The notes: generated by a model not told the origin, from the sequence alone. A stretch of 8,058 bases of DNA from Streptosporangiaceae bacterium (GCA_025934635.1 JAICWX010000371.1:1-8058); one strand, 5' to 3'. Counted from the stretch's first letter, positions 1-6,595 are shown. Numbers and translations: made by a program.

Positions 1-162
1 CGGGCGGGGGGGCCCGCCGCGTGGCCTGCGGGGGTGGGAATGATAATGCCGGTTATCACCCGGTCCGCGCGGCGAGCGCGCGAAGCGGGCGGTGTACTGC
101 TCGAGCAGGGCTGCGTTCGAAGAGGACGTCTTTGGATCGATAACGCCGGGGCTCGTCTCGGC

Positions 163-1110
163 CTATAGCGGACTGGCAAGGTAGTCAGCGCGAAGGTCAT
201 CGCCGTTGAAATGCCCGCGCAGCTGCTCCACCAGCTCGAGCCTATATGAGTCGAGTCTCCCGTGGTCGGGGATGTCCGCTCGGACGGTGATGCGCAGATT
301 GCCGTGCGTCCCGTCCGGCTGCGGCGCGCCTTTGCCCCTAATCAGGAATGTCCGGCCGGTTGGCGTGCCCGGGGGAACCCTGATGGTGATTGGCTCGCGA
401 TGGCGCAATGGGCGCACCCGGATTTCCGCCCCGAGGACAAGCTCGGGGAAGGTCAGGGGGACAGTCATGGTCAGGTCGTAGCCAGAGACCTCGAACAGTC
501 TCCGGTGAGCATTGAAGCGGGTAAGGGCTGCAGAGAGCTGTTCCTCTCGCTTCTCGCTCCCTCCCTCATTCCCCTCAACCGGCTGCCCTTCGGGCATGCC
601 ATAGAGGGTGGGGTCGAACTCATCGAAGAACTGCTTAGCGCTGGGCGCGGGCGGCGTCCCCTGGATGATCAGGTATCGCTCTTTCTGGCCTGCAAGCTGG
701 CGGAGTCTTTCTGTCTCCGCAGCGGCTGCTTCGACCTGTGCTCTCGCTTCTGCGAGCTGCTGACGGAGCTGATCAACCTCGGCCGCCATCCCCTGGATCA
801 GGTACCGCTCCGCGAGCCGGTTCCACGCATGCTCCCAACGCGGGTCTTTCTCAAGATCGATGCCGCATGCTTCGACGAGAGTAAGCATGAACGCCTTGCC
901 CGGGAACTTCCGCCCAAGCAGCACATCGCTGAGGGTGGTGCGCCCCAGCCTGACGCGCTTCAGCCGGGTGCCGGGTAGCAGCCCATTTGCGTGGATGGTC
1001 TGCTGCTCAAGTTCCCGGTAAGCCGGCTTGTCCGCGCGGATGTGGAGTTGCCTAAGGCACTCCGCGAGGTCTTCAAGGCTTTCTACCTTGGTGGGGTCAA
1101 GATCGTTCAT
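163..1110 (-). CDS. HTH / coiled-coil / DnaJ C-terminal domain fusion protein, J-domain-less
   Basis: This 315-residue protein appears to be a regulator with a chaperone-like tail. Residues about 10-100 resemble the actinobacterial XRE-like HTH module: a Leu-rich helix, then RLGRTTLSDVLLGRKFPGKA, then a segment ending DPRWEHAWNRLAERY. Residues about 104-142 are a predicted coiled coil (EVDQLRQQLAEARAQVEA). Residues about 211-281 match the second beta-domain of DnaJ/Hsp40 proteins: YDLTMTVPLTFPELVLGAEI, then ITIRVPPGTPTGRTFLIRGK, then DGTHGNLRITV. No J domain, HPD motif or zinc-binding CXXCXGXG repeats are present, so recruitment of DnaK is not expected. The reading frame stays open upstream to 1260, but the ATG at 1110 is preferred because the HTH begins there and the upstream residues are low-complexity Arg/Gly. 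No clear Shine-Dalgarno precedes it, so a leaderless transcript is possible. The domain calls are firm; the role as a folding-linked regulator is inferred. Confidence 0.85.
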   Translation of the reverse strand: MNDLDPTKVESLEDLAECLRQLHIRADKPAYRELEQQTIHANGLLPGTRLKRVRLGRTTLSDVLLGRKFPGKAFMLTLVEACGIDLEKDPRWEHAWNRLAERYLIQGMAAEVDQLRQQLAEARAQVEAAAAETERLRQLAGQKERYLIIQGTPPAPSAKQFFDEFDPTLYGMPEGQPVEGNEGGSEKREEQLSAALTRFNAHRRLFEVSGYDLTMTVPLTFPELVLGAEIRVRPLRHREPITIRVPPGTPTGRTFLIRGKGAPQPDGTHGNLRITVRADIPDHGRLDSYRLELVEQLRGHFNGDDLRADYLASPL

Positions 1111-1439
1111 CGTCAGGGTCAGGTATTCCGAAGGCTGTCCGCAGTTGTCCGCTGATGTCCTCCAACGGTACCGCCGCCAGCCGTTTTCAGCGCTGCGCTG
1201 TCCGGCGCCTGCTCCATGTGTCCACCGTCGGCGGATTGCTGTCCGCCTCCGGCCAGGCAATGGCGTGCAGTTGGAGGAAACCGGCGCACGCCCTCGTGGA
1301 CTGCCACCAGGAATGGCTTGCTAGAGGCAGCCACCGCACCGGCCGGCGGCCACGCACGACGGCGCCCGCGCCGAACCCGTCACAGTTCCAGGCGCGGACG
1401 CCGCAAGCGGCCCTCCAGTTCGAAGGGACCCTCCCTTTC
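1111..1439. promoter_or_regulatory. Divergent intergenic region with repeated TGTCC/GGACA motifs
   Basis: This non-coding stretch separates the minus-strand HTH/DnaJ gene from the plus-strand 46-residue membrane protein. TGTCC (GGACA on the gene's strand) occurs at 1136, 1146, 1156, 1199, 1219 and 1240. The first three are exactly 10 bp apart and the later ones are about 20 bp apart, so they lie on roughly the same helix face, directly upstream of the HTH gene start. This looks like an iterated operator, possibly for the HTH protein itself. The motif also occurs inside the HTH gene (for example at 1029), so the excess is not exclusive. No canonical -35/-10 pair could be assigned. Confidence 0.4.
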
Positions 1440-1580
1440 ATGGTGTACGACCTAGACCTAACTGTCATGGTGACCACAGCCGGAATCGCGCTTCTGGGCG
1501 CGATCTACCTGTGGTCAAAGGACCCTGCTCGACGGGACCGGGCCTGGCAGCTCCTCAAGCTCCTTCTCCGCAGGCCGTGA
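1440..1580 (+). CDS. Small single-helix membrane protein, unknown function
   Basis: This is a 46-residue protein. It has a short N-terminus (MVYDLDLT), one hydrophobic helix at about residues 9-25 (VMVTTAGIALLGAIYLW) and a basic amphipathic tail (SKDPARRDRAWQLLKLLLRR). The charge pattern predicts a cytoplasmic C-terminus under the positive-inside rule. The start at ATG 1440 is chosen because a GAAGGGA Shine-Dalgarno-like sequence sits about 11 bases upstream and because the frame upstream codes for low-complexity Arg/Pro residues. A second in-frame ATG (1467) would leave only the helix and tail. The protein resembles small conserved hypotheticals of actinobacterial accessory DNA, by impression only. 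No function is assigned. Confidence 0.5.
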   Translation: MVYDLDLTVMVTTAGIALLGAIYLWSKDPARRDRAWQLLKLLLRRP

Positions 1581-1800
1581 GATCTCCCATCAGCAGGCCG
1601 CCATCCTGGGTCAAGTTAACGGTCGCTGCGTCACCGCGTGCCCCACCGCCGGGCCGGATCCCGTTCGGCCTGGTGACGGGCCAGCGGCTCGGCCGACATC
1701 CGCGCGTACGTGGCCAGCGACCGGATCGAGGTGTGGCCAGCGGGCTCGACTCGGCCCCACGAGGGGGGCCTCCAGCCGGCCTGCCAGTGTCGGGGTAACG

Positions 1801-1971
1801 GTCATTTCCGCTACACCGTGGCACTCGGTGGCCGGGCTCGGGCTGCCGACACTCGGCAAGCGCGTCCACCCGCATGGCCTGCGCCACTCCTACGCGGTCA
1901 GCCTCGAGCGCGCCGACCTCACCGCGATCGAGGCGCTCGAGCGGGCCGACCTGCCCGAACTCGCCGCCTAG
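1801..1971 (+). pseudogene. Tyrosine recombinase C-terminal fragment (relic)
   Basis: Frame 1 translates as a short stretch ending at TAG 1969-1971 that contains KRVHPHGLRHSYAVSLERAD. The HPHGLRHSYA block matches box II of phage-type tyrosine recombinases (consensus HxLRHTxA), which supplies the catalytic His and second Arg. Upstream, the frame degenerates into residues without recombinase character. Downstream, the expected LGH and catalytic Tyr segment is absent, replaced by ALERADLPELAA and a stop. It is therefore a fragment without catalytic capacity. It is not the missing piece of the 6705-7362 integrase in any simple way, since it lies some 5 kb away on the other side of the insertion element, although descent from the same or a related integrase cannot be excluded. 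Confidence 0.5.
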
Positions 1972-2145
1972 CGGCATCAGGAGCGCGGTACCTCTGACGG
2001 CCGTCGGGCTCTGCCGTACCCGGGGAGCGTGCATCTCCAGGCGGCACAAGAACGAAGCCAGGCAACCTGGCGGTTACGCCACATTGCCTCCGAAGCTCGG
2101 AATACACGCCTGACCTGCGGATGCACACTTTCCCGGGACGCCGCC

Positions 2146-2156
2146 GTGTATAAGGC
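2146..2156 (+). promoter_or_regulatory. Possible -10 element next to the start of the 97-residue gene
   Basis: TGTATAAGG directly precedes ATG 2157. TATAAG (2149-2154) resembles an actinobacterial -10 hexamer. If used, transcription would begin at or next to the ATG, giving a leaderless mRNA. No good Shine-Dalgarno is present (only AAGG immediately upstream), which agrees with this. The -35 region is not convincing. Confidence 0.3.
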
Positions 2157-2450
2157 ATGACAGCACCGATCATTCCCGAGAGCTGGCATGCGGCCGTGGA
2201 CGCGATCGCGCCGTACGCGGCGCAGCCGAAGGTCGGCTGGATCCTCATCCCCCTCGCGGTGGGCGGCATCTTCCGGCTCCTGATGGAATGGCAGCTGCGC
2301 CGGACCCTTGCCGAGATCTTTCAGCGTGCCCCCGGCGGATCCGTCGTCATCGTCCGCAAACGCGGCCTAGGAGGCAGCATGTGGATCCAGGTCGGTCCCC
2401 GGACAGCTCCCGACCCGGGTATCTGGCCCGGGCGGGCGGAACTTACGTGA
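2157..2450 (+). CDS. Small membrane protein coupled to a sigma factor gene
   Basis: This is a 97-residue protein with one clear transmembrane helix at about residues 26-43 (VGWILIPLAVGGIFRLLM). It is followed by a basic stretch (EWQLRRTLAEIFQR) and a small domain rich in glycine and hydrophobics (GGSVVIVRKRGLGGSMWIQV). The N-terminus is short and lacks a cleavable signal peptide. The stop codon overlaps the GTG start of the downstream sigma gene in the string GTGA (2447-2450), so the two are probably translationally coupled. Coupling to an ECF sigma factor raises the possibility of a membrane-bound regulator or partner of that sigma. However, no known anti-sigma motif (for example the ZAS HxxxCxxC) is visible, and anti-sigma genes more often lie downstream of the sigma gene. 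Function unknown. Confidence 0.7.
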   Translation: MTAPIIPESWHAAVDAIAPYAAQPKVGWILIPLAVGGIFRLLMEWQLRRTLAEIFQRAPGGSVVIVRKRGLGGSMWIQVGPRTAPDPGIWPGRAELT

Positions 2451-2662
2451 GAACAGCACCGGACCCGGCCTCGTCACGGGACCCCGGTGACTACGAGCCC
2501 GAGCTATCCCAGGCCTACCTCGATCACGTCCCATCCGTCTACCGCCATGCCTACCGCGCTGCCCACGGAGATCACCAGGCAGCCGAGGACGCCGCCCAGC
2601 AAGCCTTCGTGGAAGCCTTCCGGGACTGGCCTGCATTCCGGGAGCTACCACCTTGGCCGTAG
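2447..2662 (+). pseudogene. ECF-like RNA polymerase sigma factor, truncated by the insertion element
   Basis: Only the first 71 residues remain. Residues about 20-62 (AYLDHVPSVYRHAYRAAHGD, then AAEDAAQQAFVEAFRDWPAF) match sigma-70 region 2.1-2.2, the part that contacts core RNA polymerase. Regions 2.3-2.4 (-10 recognition) and region 4 (-35 recognition) are gone, so the product cannot act as a sigma factor. The GTG start at 2447 overlaps the stop of the membrane protein gene. The frame ends ELPPWP-stop, and the stop TAG (2660-2662) coincides with the inferred left tip of the IS21-like element, so the insertion itself supplies the stop. The remainder of the gene is not found on the right side of the element. 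Confidence 0.75.
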
Positions 2663-2773
2663 CACTCTTAAGTGGCCCCACTGTTCTTCTTTGATCTGGC
2701 CCCACCGGGGGTCAGGGCGGCGGGGTTGTAACACTCTGATCTGGCCCCACCCGGGGTTTTCGGGCGGCGACAC
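2660..2773 (+). repeat. Left-end multiple transposase-binding repeats (L1-L3)
   Basis: Three copies of a motif ending in TGGCCCCAC start at 2673, 2697 and 2742. L1 reads CACTCTTAAGTGGCCCCAC (2663-2681) and L3 reads CACTCTGATCTGGCCCCAC (2732-2750), matching at 16 of 19 positions. L2 reads TTCTTTGATCTGGCCCCAC. L2 and L3 belong to a longer imperfect tandem unit of about 45 bp (roughly 2684-2728 and 2729-2773) that also includes a GGGG...GGGCGGCG tail. Serial end repeats are the expected IstA-binding arrangement in IS21. Confidence 0.8.
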
Positions 2774-2852
2774 GCCGGCGGGTTCCGGGCAGGGCGGTGC
2801 GTCTGGGTGAATAGTTGGTCACATTCAGTCGTTCCTGCTTGGGGTGGGGCGG

Positions 2853-4484
2853 ATGGGACGGGCCAAGGTGGAGCTGTATGCCAGGATCCGCGAGGATCAC
2901 CGGCAGCTGGGTTTAGGGGTGCGGGCGCTGGCGCGCAGGTACGGGGTGCACCGGCGGATGGTGCGGGAGGCGCTGGCCTGTCCGGTGCCCGCGCCGCGGA
3001 AGACGCCGGTGCGGCAGTCGCCGGTGCTGGATTCGGTGGCGGGGCTGATCGATGCGATGCTGCGGGAGGATCTGGACGCGCCGCGTAAGCAGCGGCATAC
3101 CTCGCGGCGGATCTGGCAGCGGCTGGCTGATGAGCACGGGATGCCGGTGTCGTATTCGTATGTGTGCCAGTACGCGGGGCCGCGGCGGGCCGAGATCGAG
3201 GCGGAGCAGCGGGCGGCGGCCGGGAGCGTGGCGGGGTACGTGCCGCAGGCCAAGGAACCCGGCGCCGAGGCAGAGGTTGATTTCGGGCCGGTGAGCATCG
3301 TGCTGGCCGGTGAGGTGGCGGCCTGCCACTTGTTCGCCTACCGGTTGTCGTTTTCCGGGAAGGGGGTGCACCGCGTTTATGCTTCCTGCGCTCAGGAGGC
3401 GTTTTTCGAGGGGCACGTGACCGCGTTTGAGGTGACCGGCGGGGTGCCGTGGCAGCACATCCGGTATGACAACCTGTCTCCGGCGGTAGCCAAGGTGCTG
3501 GCCGGCCGGAACAGGACCGAGACGGCGCGCTGGCTGGCGTTCCGGTCCTGGTACGGGTTTCAGGCATTTTATTGCGAGCCGGGGCTTGACGGCGCTCATG
3601 AGAAGGGCGGCGTGGAGGGCGAGATCGGCCGGTACCGGCGGCGCTGGATGGTGCCCGTCCCGCGGGTCTCGTCACTGGCGGAGCTGAACGCCCGGCTGGC
3701 CGAGGCTGATGTGGCTGATGACCGGCGGCACATCGAGTTCCGGGTGGCGAACGTGGCCGCTGATTTCGCGGCTGAGCAGCGGTTCCTGGGGCCGCTGCCG
3801 GGCGATGGGTTCGATACCGGGACGGTGCTGTGGCCGCGGGCGGATAAGTTCGCCCGGATCAGCGTGGGCAAGTGCCGGTACTCGGTGCCGGCCCGGCTGA
3901 TCGGCGCCCGGGTGCGGATCCGGCTGACCGCCAATGAGCTGGAGGTCTTCGACGGGTCGAGGAAGGTCGCGGTGCACCCGCGGCTGGCCGCGGCCGGCGC
4001 CGAGCACCTGGAGCTGGATCATTACCTGGAGATCTTGCTGCGCAAGCCGGGTGCGCTGCCCGGGTCGGTGCCGCTGGCGCAGGCCCGGGCGGCGGGCACG
4101 TTCACCGCCGCGCATCAGCAGCTGTGGGATGCGGCCCGGGCCCGGCTCGGCGACGGCCCGGGAACCAGGACGCTGATCGAGGTGCTGCTGCTGCACCGGC
4201 GGCTGCCGGCCTCGTCGGTGACCGCCGGGATACGCGCGGCGCTGGCTGCCGGGACCTGCTCGGCGGACGTGGTCGCGGTGGAGGCGCGCAAGCACGCCGG
4301 CGCGGCCGGCGCCAGGGCTGCTGAGGTGCCCGCCGGCCCGGCGCCGCGGCCGTCGGGTGCGGCGGTGATCACGCTGCCGCGCCGTCCGGTGCCGCTGCCG
4401 CCGGACGGGCGGGCTGCCCCGTCGGTGGCTGCTTATGACCAGCTGCTGCGGCGCCCGCAGGCGGGCGGGGACGGAGGCGCGTGA
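2853..4484 (+). CDS. istA: IS21-family DDE transposase IstA
   Basis: This 543-residue transposase binds the element ends and carries out strand transfer with IstB. Near the N-terminus, LGVRALARRYGVHRRMVREA (about residues 21-40) is a helix-turn-helix. The integrase-type catalytic domain gives the acidic triad: Asp143 in EAEVDFG, Asp206 in IRYDNL and Glu255 in KGGVEGEIG (D-49-E spacing in the second half). A beta-rich region with KCRYSVPARLIGARVRIR (about residues 340-357) is the usual C-terminal module. The ATG at 2853 is preferred because GGTGGGG lies just upstream; an in-frame GTG at 2844 would add three residues. The gene ends in TGATG, which overlaps the istB start and implies translational coupling. 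All catalytic residues are present and the frame is intact, so it is likely active. Confidence 0.93.
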   Translation: MGRAKVELYARIREDHRQLGLGVRALARRYGVHRRMVREALACPVPAPRKTPVRQSPVLDSVAGLIDAMLREDLDAPRKQRHTSRRIWQRLADEHGMPVSYSYVCQYAGPRRAEIEAEQRAAAGSVAGYVPQAKEPGAEAEVDFGPVSIVLAGEVAACHLFAYRLSFSGKGVHRVYASCAQEAFFEGHVTAFEVTGGVPWQHIRYDNLSPAVAKVLAGRNRTETARWLAFRSWYGFQAFYCEPGLDGAHEKGGVEGEIGRYRRRWMVPVPRVSSLAELNARLAEADVADDRRHIEFRVANVAADFAAEQRFLGPLPGDGFDTGTVLWPRADKFARISVGKCRYSVPARLIGARVRIRLTANELEVFDGSRKVAVHPRLAAAGAEHLELDHYLEILLRKPGALPGSVPLAQARAAGTFTAAHQQLWDAARARLGDGPGTRTLIEVLLLHRRLPASSVTAGIRAALAAGTCSADVVAVEARKHAGAAGARAAEVPAGPAPRPSGAAVITLPRRPVPLPPDGRAAPSVAAYDQLLRRPQAGGDGGA

Positions 4485-5272
4485 TGGCCGCGCGGCGTGA
4501 TGAGCTGACCGATGCCGCCGCGGATGCGGCGATCGACCAGGCCTGCCGGATCTTGCGGCTGCCCACGATCCGGGACCGGCACGGCGAGGTCGCCGCTGCC
4601 GCGGCCCGCCAGCAGGCCGGCTACAAGGCGTTCCTCACTGAGCTGCTCAGCATGGAATGCGATGACCGGGAGACCCGGCGCAAGGCCCGGCTGGTCCGCG
4701 AGGCCGGCTTCCCGCGGGCTAAGCGGATCGAGGACTTCGACTTCGCCGCGAACCCGGACGTGCCGGCCGCGCTGATCCACACCCTGGCCCGCGGCCAGTG
4801 GGTCGCGGCGGGACAGCCGTTGTGCCTGATCGGGGACTCCGGGACGGGCAAGTCGCATCTGCTGATAGGGCTGGGCACCGCCGCGGCCGAGAACGGGTAC
4901 CGGGTCCGGTACGTGACCGCCGCAGCACTGGTCAACGAGCTGGTCGAGGCCGCTGATGACAAGACCCTGTCCAAGGTGATCGGCCGGTACGGGCGGATCG
5001 ACCTTTTGTGCCTGGACGAGCTGGGCTACATCGAGCTGGACCGGCGCGGCGCCGAGCTGCTGTTCCAGGTATTCACCGAGCGGGAAGAACGCGCCTCCGT
5101 CGCGATCGCGTCCAACGCCCCGTTCAGCGAGTGGACATCCACGTTCTCCGACCCGCGGCTGTGCGCCGCGATCGTCGACAGGCTCACCTACGACGCGCAC
5201 ATCATCCAGACCGGGGCCGGCTCCTACCGGCTCCGCACCAGCACCGCCCGCCACAAGGCCGGCCAGAACTAG
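4484..5272 (+). CDS. istB: IS21-family AAA+ ATPase helper IstB
   Basis: This 262-residue ATPase of the DnaC-like AAA+ group assembles on target DNA and directs IstA to the insertion site. Walker A is GDSGTGKS (about residues 117-124). Walker B is LLCLDE (Asp178, Glu179). A sensor-type segment IASNAPFSEW follows at about 208-217, then the typical DPRLCAAIVDRLTYDAHII tail. The start ATG 4484 overlaps the istA stop (TGATG) and has GGAGG at 4473-4477, six bases upstream. The GTG one codon earlier (4481) is also possible but would sit too close to the ribosome site. The length is normal for the family. The frame is complete and the motifs are intact. Confidence 0.93.
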   Translation: MAARRDELTDAAADAAIDQACRILRLPTIRDRHGEVAAAAARQQAGYKAFLTELLSMECDDRETRRKARLVREAGFPRAKRIEDFDFAANPDVPAALIHTLARGQWVAAGQPLCLIGDSGTGKSHLLIGLGTAAAENGYRVRYVTAAALVNELVEAADDKTLSKVIGRYGRIDLLCLDELGYIELDRRGAELLFQVFTEREERASVAIASNAPFSEWTSTFSDPRLCAAIVDRLTYDAHIIQTGAGSYRLRTSTARHKAGQN

Positions 5273-5302
5273 CCCGCCGCACCAGGAAAGGAACCTGCCG
5301 CC

Positions 5303-5587
5303 ATGTCGTTAATCAACCACCCCGGCAGCCACCACCAGATGGCCGTCATCGAGCTGGACGCCGGGCACGCCCGCGACATCATGCCCATGCTCACTGACGC
5401 GCACGCCCTCATCGGTGACCTGGCCAGCGGGCACGCGCCCGCCGCCGCGCGGCAGGCCGCCGCTGCGCTGCGCGACGCCGACAGCGCCTACAGCCTCGAC
5501 GGGCTGGCCGGCGCGCTCGCCGAGGTCATCAACTGGCTCTACCGGGCCCGCGACGACGCCCTGGCCGGCATACCCGGACACCACTGA
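5303..5587 (+). CDS. IS21 passenger protein 1, unknown function
   Basis: This 94-residue protein lies inside the insertion element 30 bp after istB on the same strand, so it is probably co-transcribed. A GGAAAGGA ribosome site (5285-5292) lies about 10 bases before the ATG. The sequence looks like a small all-alpha protein: an N-terminal segment with His residues (NHPGSHHQMAVIELDAGHA), then helices rich in Ala, Leu and Asp (LTDAHALIGDLASG, AARQAAAALRDADSAY) and a Trp/Tyr-containing final helix (LAEVINWLYRARDDAL). There is no transmembrane segment, signal peptide or Cys. I do not recognise the family. Position suggests a role in transposition control or maintenance of the element, or cargo; this is inference only. 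Confidence 0.7.
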   Translation: MSLINHPGSHHQMAVIELDAGHARDIMPMLTDAHALIGDLASGHAPAAARQAAAALRDADSAYSLDGLAGALAEVINWLYRARDDALAGIPGHH

Positions 5588-5615
5588 ACCCCGGACGCGG
5601 ACCCGCGCCCGGGGA

Positions 5616-5652
5616 TTCTTTTCATTTCACCTCAGATCAGAAATGAAAAGAA
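5616..5652. promoter_or_regulatory. AT-rich perfect 13-bp inverted repeat (hairpin or operator)
   Basis: TTCTTTTCATTTC (5616-5628) and GAAATGAAAAGAA (5640-5652) are exact reverse complements separated by an 11-base loop. The stem is strongly AT-rich in an otherwise GC-rich element, and lies between the two passenger genes, about 40 bp before the second start. The loop edge reads CAGATCAGA (5633-5641), the reverse complement of TCTGATCTG in the left terminal repeat L3. It could be an operator, an attenuator or a partition-like site for the downstream coiled-coil protein. A simple terminator is less likely because the stem is AT-rich and no clean T run follows. Confidence 0.7.
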
Positions 5653-5692
5653 AAGACACCCCCGGGCGGCCGGGCTGCAGGAAGGCATCCCG

Positions 5693-6595
5693 ATGACCAG
5701 CCAGCCCGCCACCAGCACAAACGACCCCGCCGCAGCCTGCAAGCGGCCCGGCTGCGGCAACCCGCTGCCCGCCCAGGACCGCGGCCGCAGCCGCCAGTTC
5801 TGCGGCAGCGACTGCGCCCGCCGCTACCACAACGACTCCCGCATCCCCCTCCCCGCTTCATCCGCCGCCCGTGACGACCCGCTCGCTGCCCTCGACGCGC
5901 TGATCCGCCAGGCCGCCATCTTGACCCGCGCCGCCCGTGACCAGGCCGCCAGCCTGGACCCGGCCAGCGTCCGCGCCCAGATCGCCGAAGCCGAAGCCGC
6001 CCGGCGCCACGCCGAAGCAGCCGCCGTCACCGCCCAGGCCCGGGCCGCCGAAGCCCTCCAGGAAACTGCCGCGCTCACCGAAGCGCTCGCCGCGGCCCGC
6101 GCCGACCTCACCACCGCCCAGGCAGCCGCGCAGCACGCCGCTGATACGGCTCAGGCCGCGGCCGGCGAACTCGAGCAACTGCGCCGCGACAGTGCCGCGC
6201 AGCTCACCGCCATCCAGGCCCGGGCAGATCAGCAGGTCACCGCCGCCCGCGCCGAAACAGGCCAGCACGCCCGCGAACGCGACGACGCGATCGCCGCCGC
6301 CCGCGATGCACGGCACGCCGCCGATGCCGAGATCAAGCGCGCCTGCCAGGCTGAAACCGATGCCCGCGCCGAAACAGAACGGGCCCGCGCCGACGCCGCA
6401 CGCGAACGCGACACCCTCCGCGACCATCACCAAGCCGAGCTCGCCGCCGCCCGCGCGCTCACCGACGCCGAACGCGCCCGAGCCGAACGCGCCGAAACCC
6501 AGCTCGACACCGAACGCGCCGACCGCCGCACCCTCACCAGCCACCTCACCGCCACCAGCAGCAATGGCCAGGAACCCCGCAACATCCAGCCGTGA
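5693..6595 (+). CDS. IS21 passenger protein 2: zinc-ribbon-like head with long coiled coil
   Basis: This 300-residue protein is encoded within the insertion element. A good ribosome site, AGGAAGG (5679-5685), lies seven bases before the ATG. Residues 16-46 carry Cys16, Cys21, Cys37, Cys41 and His46 (C-x4-C-x15-C-x3-C) with the core RQFCGSDCARRYHND, typical of small treble-clef or zinc-ribbon folds. From about residue 66 to 285 the chain is an almost unbroken Ala/Glu/Arg/Gln-rich helix with heptad-like spacing (for example AAEALQETAALTEALAAARA), so a long parallel coiled coil is likely. The overall plan, a small nucleic-acid-binding head and a long coiled coil, recalls plasmid KfrA-type proteins, but the head is different and homology is not claimed. 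The AT-rich hairpin just upstream may be its operator. No enzyme motif is seen. Confidence 0.8.
   Translation: MTSQPATSTNDPAAACKRPGCGNPLPAQDRGRSRQFCGSDCARRYHNDSRIPLPASSAARDDPLAALDALIRQAAILTRAARDQAASLDPASVRAQIAEAEAARRHAEAAAVTAQARAAEALQETAALTEALAAARADLTTAQAAAQHAADTAQAAAGELEQLRRDSAAQLTAIQARADQQVTAARAETGQHARERDDAIAAARDARHAADAEIKRACQAETDARAETERARADAARERDTLRDHHQAELAAARALTDAERARAERAETQLDTERADRRTLTSHLTATSSNGQEPRNIQP

Larger units (their letters stand above)
1581..2156. other. Decayed non-coding stretch between two small membrane protein genes
   Basis: No intact gene is supported here; the open frames look like GC-rich chance frames. The segment includes a 10-bp direct repeat GTGGCCAGCG (1710-1719 and 1733-1742) and the integrase relic listed separately at 1801-1971. 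The loss of coding structure fits a decaying mobile-element region. Confidence 0.5.

Noticed and set aside
1..59. Possible GTG start at 59 of a minus-strand gene leaving the window (starts ITGIIIPTPAGH)
   Set aside because: Only about 20 codons are visible and no ribosome site precedes it, so it cannot be supported.
262..978. 238-residue plus-strand frame opposite the HTH/DnaJ gene
   Set aside because: No recognisable domain; the minus strand encodes clear HTH and DnaJ C-terminal motifs over the same DNA.
1555..2049. 164-residue minus-strand frame across the decayed region
   Set aside because: Low-complexity Arg/Gly/Pro sequence overlapping the recombinase relic on the other strand; no ribosome site.
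2668..3675. 335-residue open frame on the minus strand opposite the istA start
   Set aside because: Arg/Pro/Ala-rich low-complexity translation antisense to a clear transposase; a codon-bias shadow.
4433..5254. 273-residue open frame on the minus strand opposite istB
   Set aside because: Antisense shadow of istB with Gly/Val/Arg-biased composition and no family resemblance.
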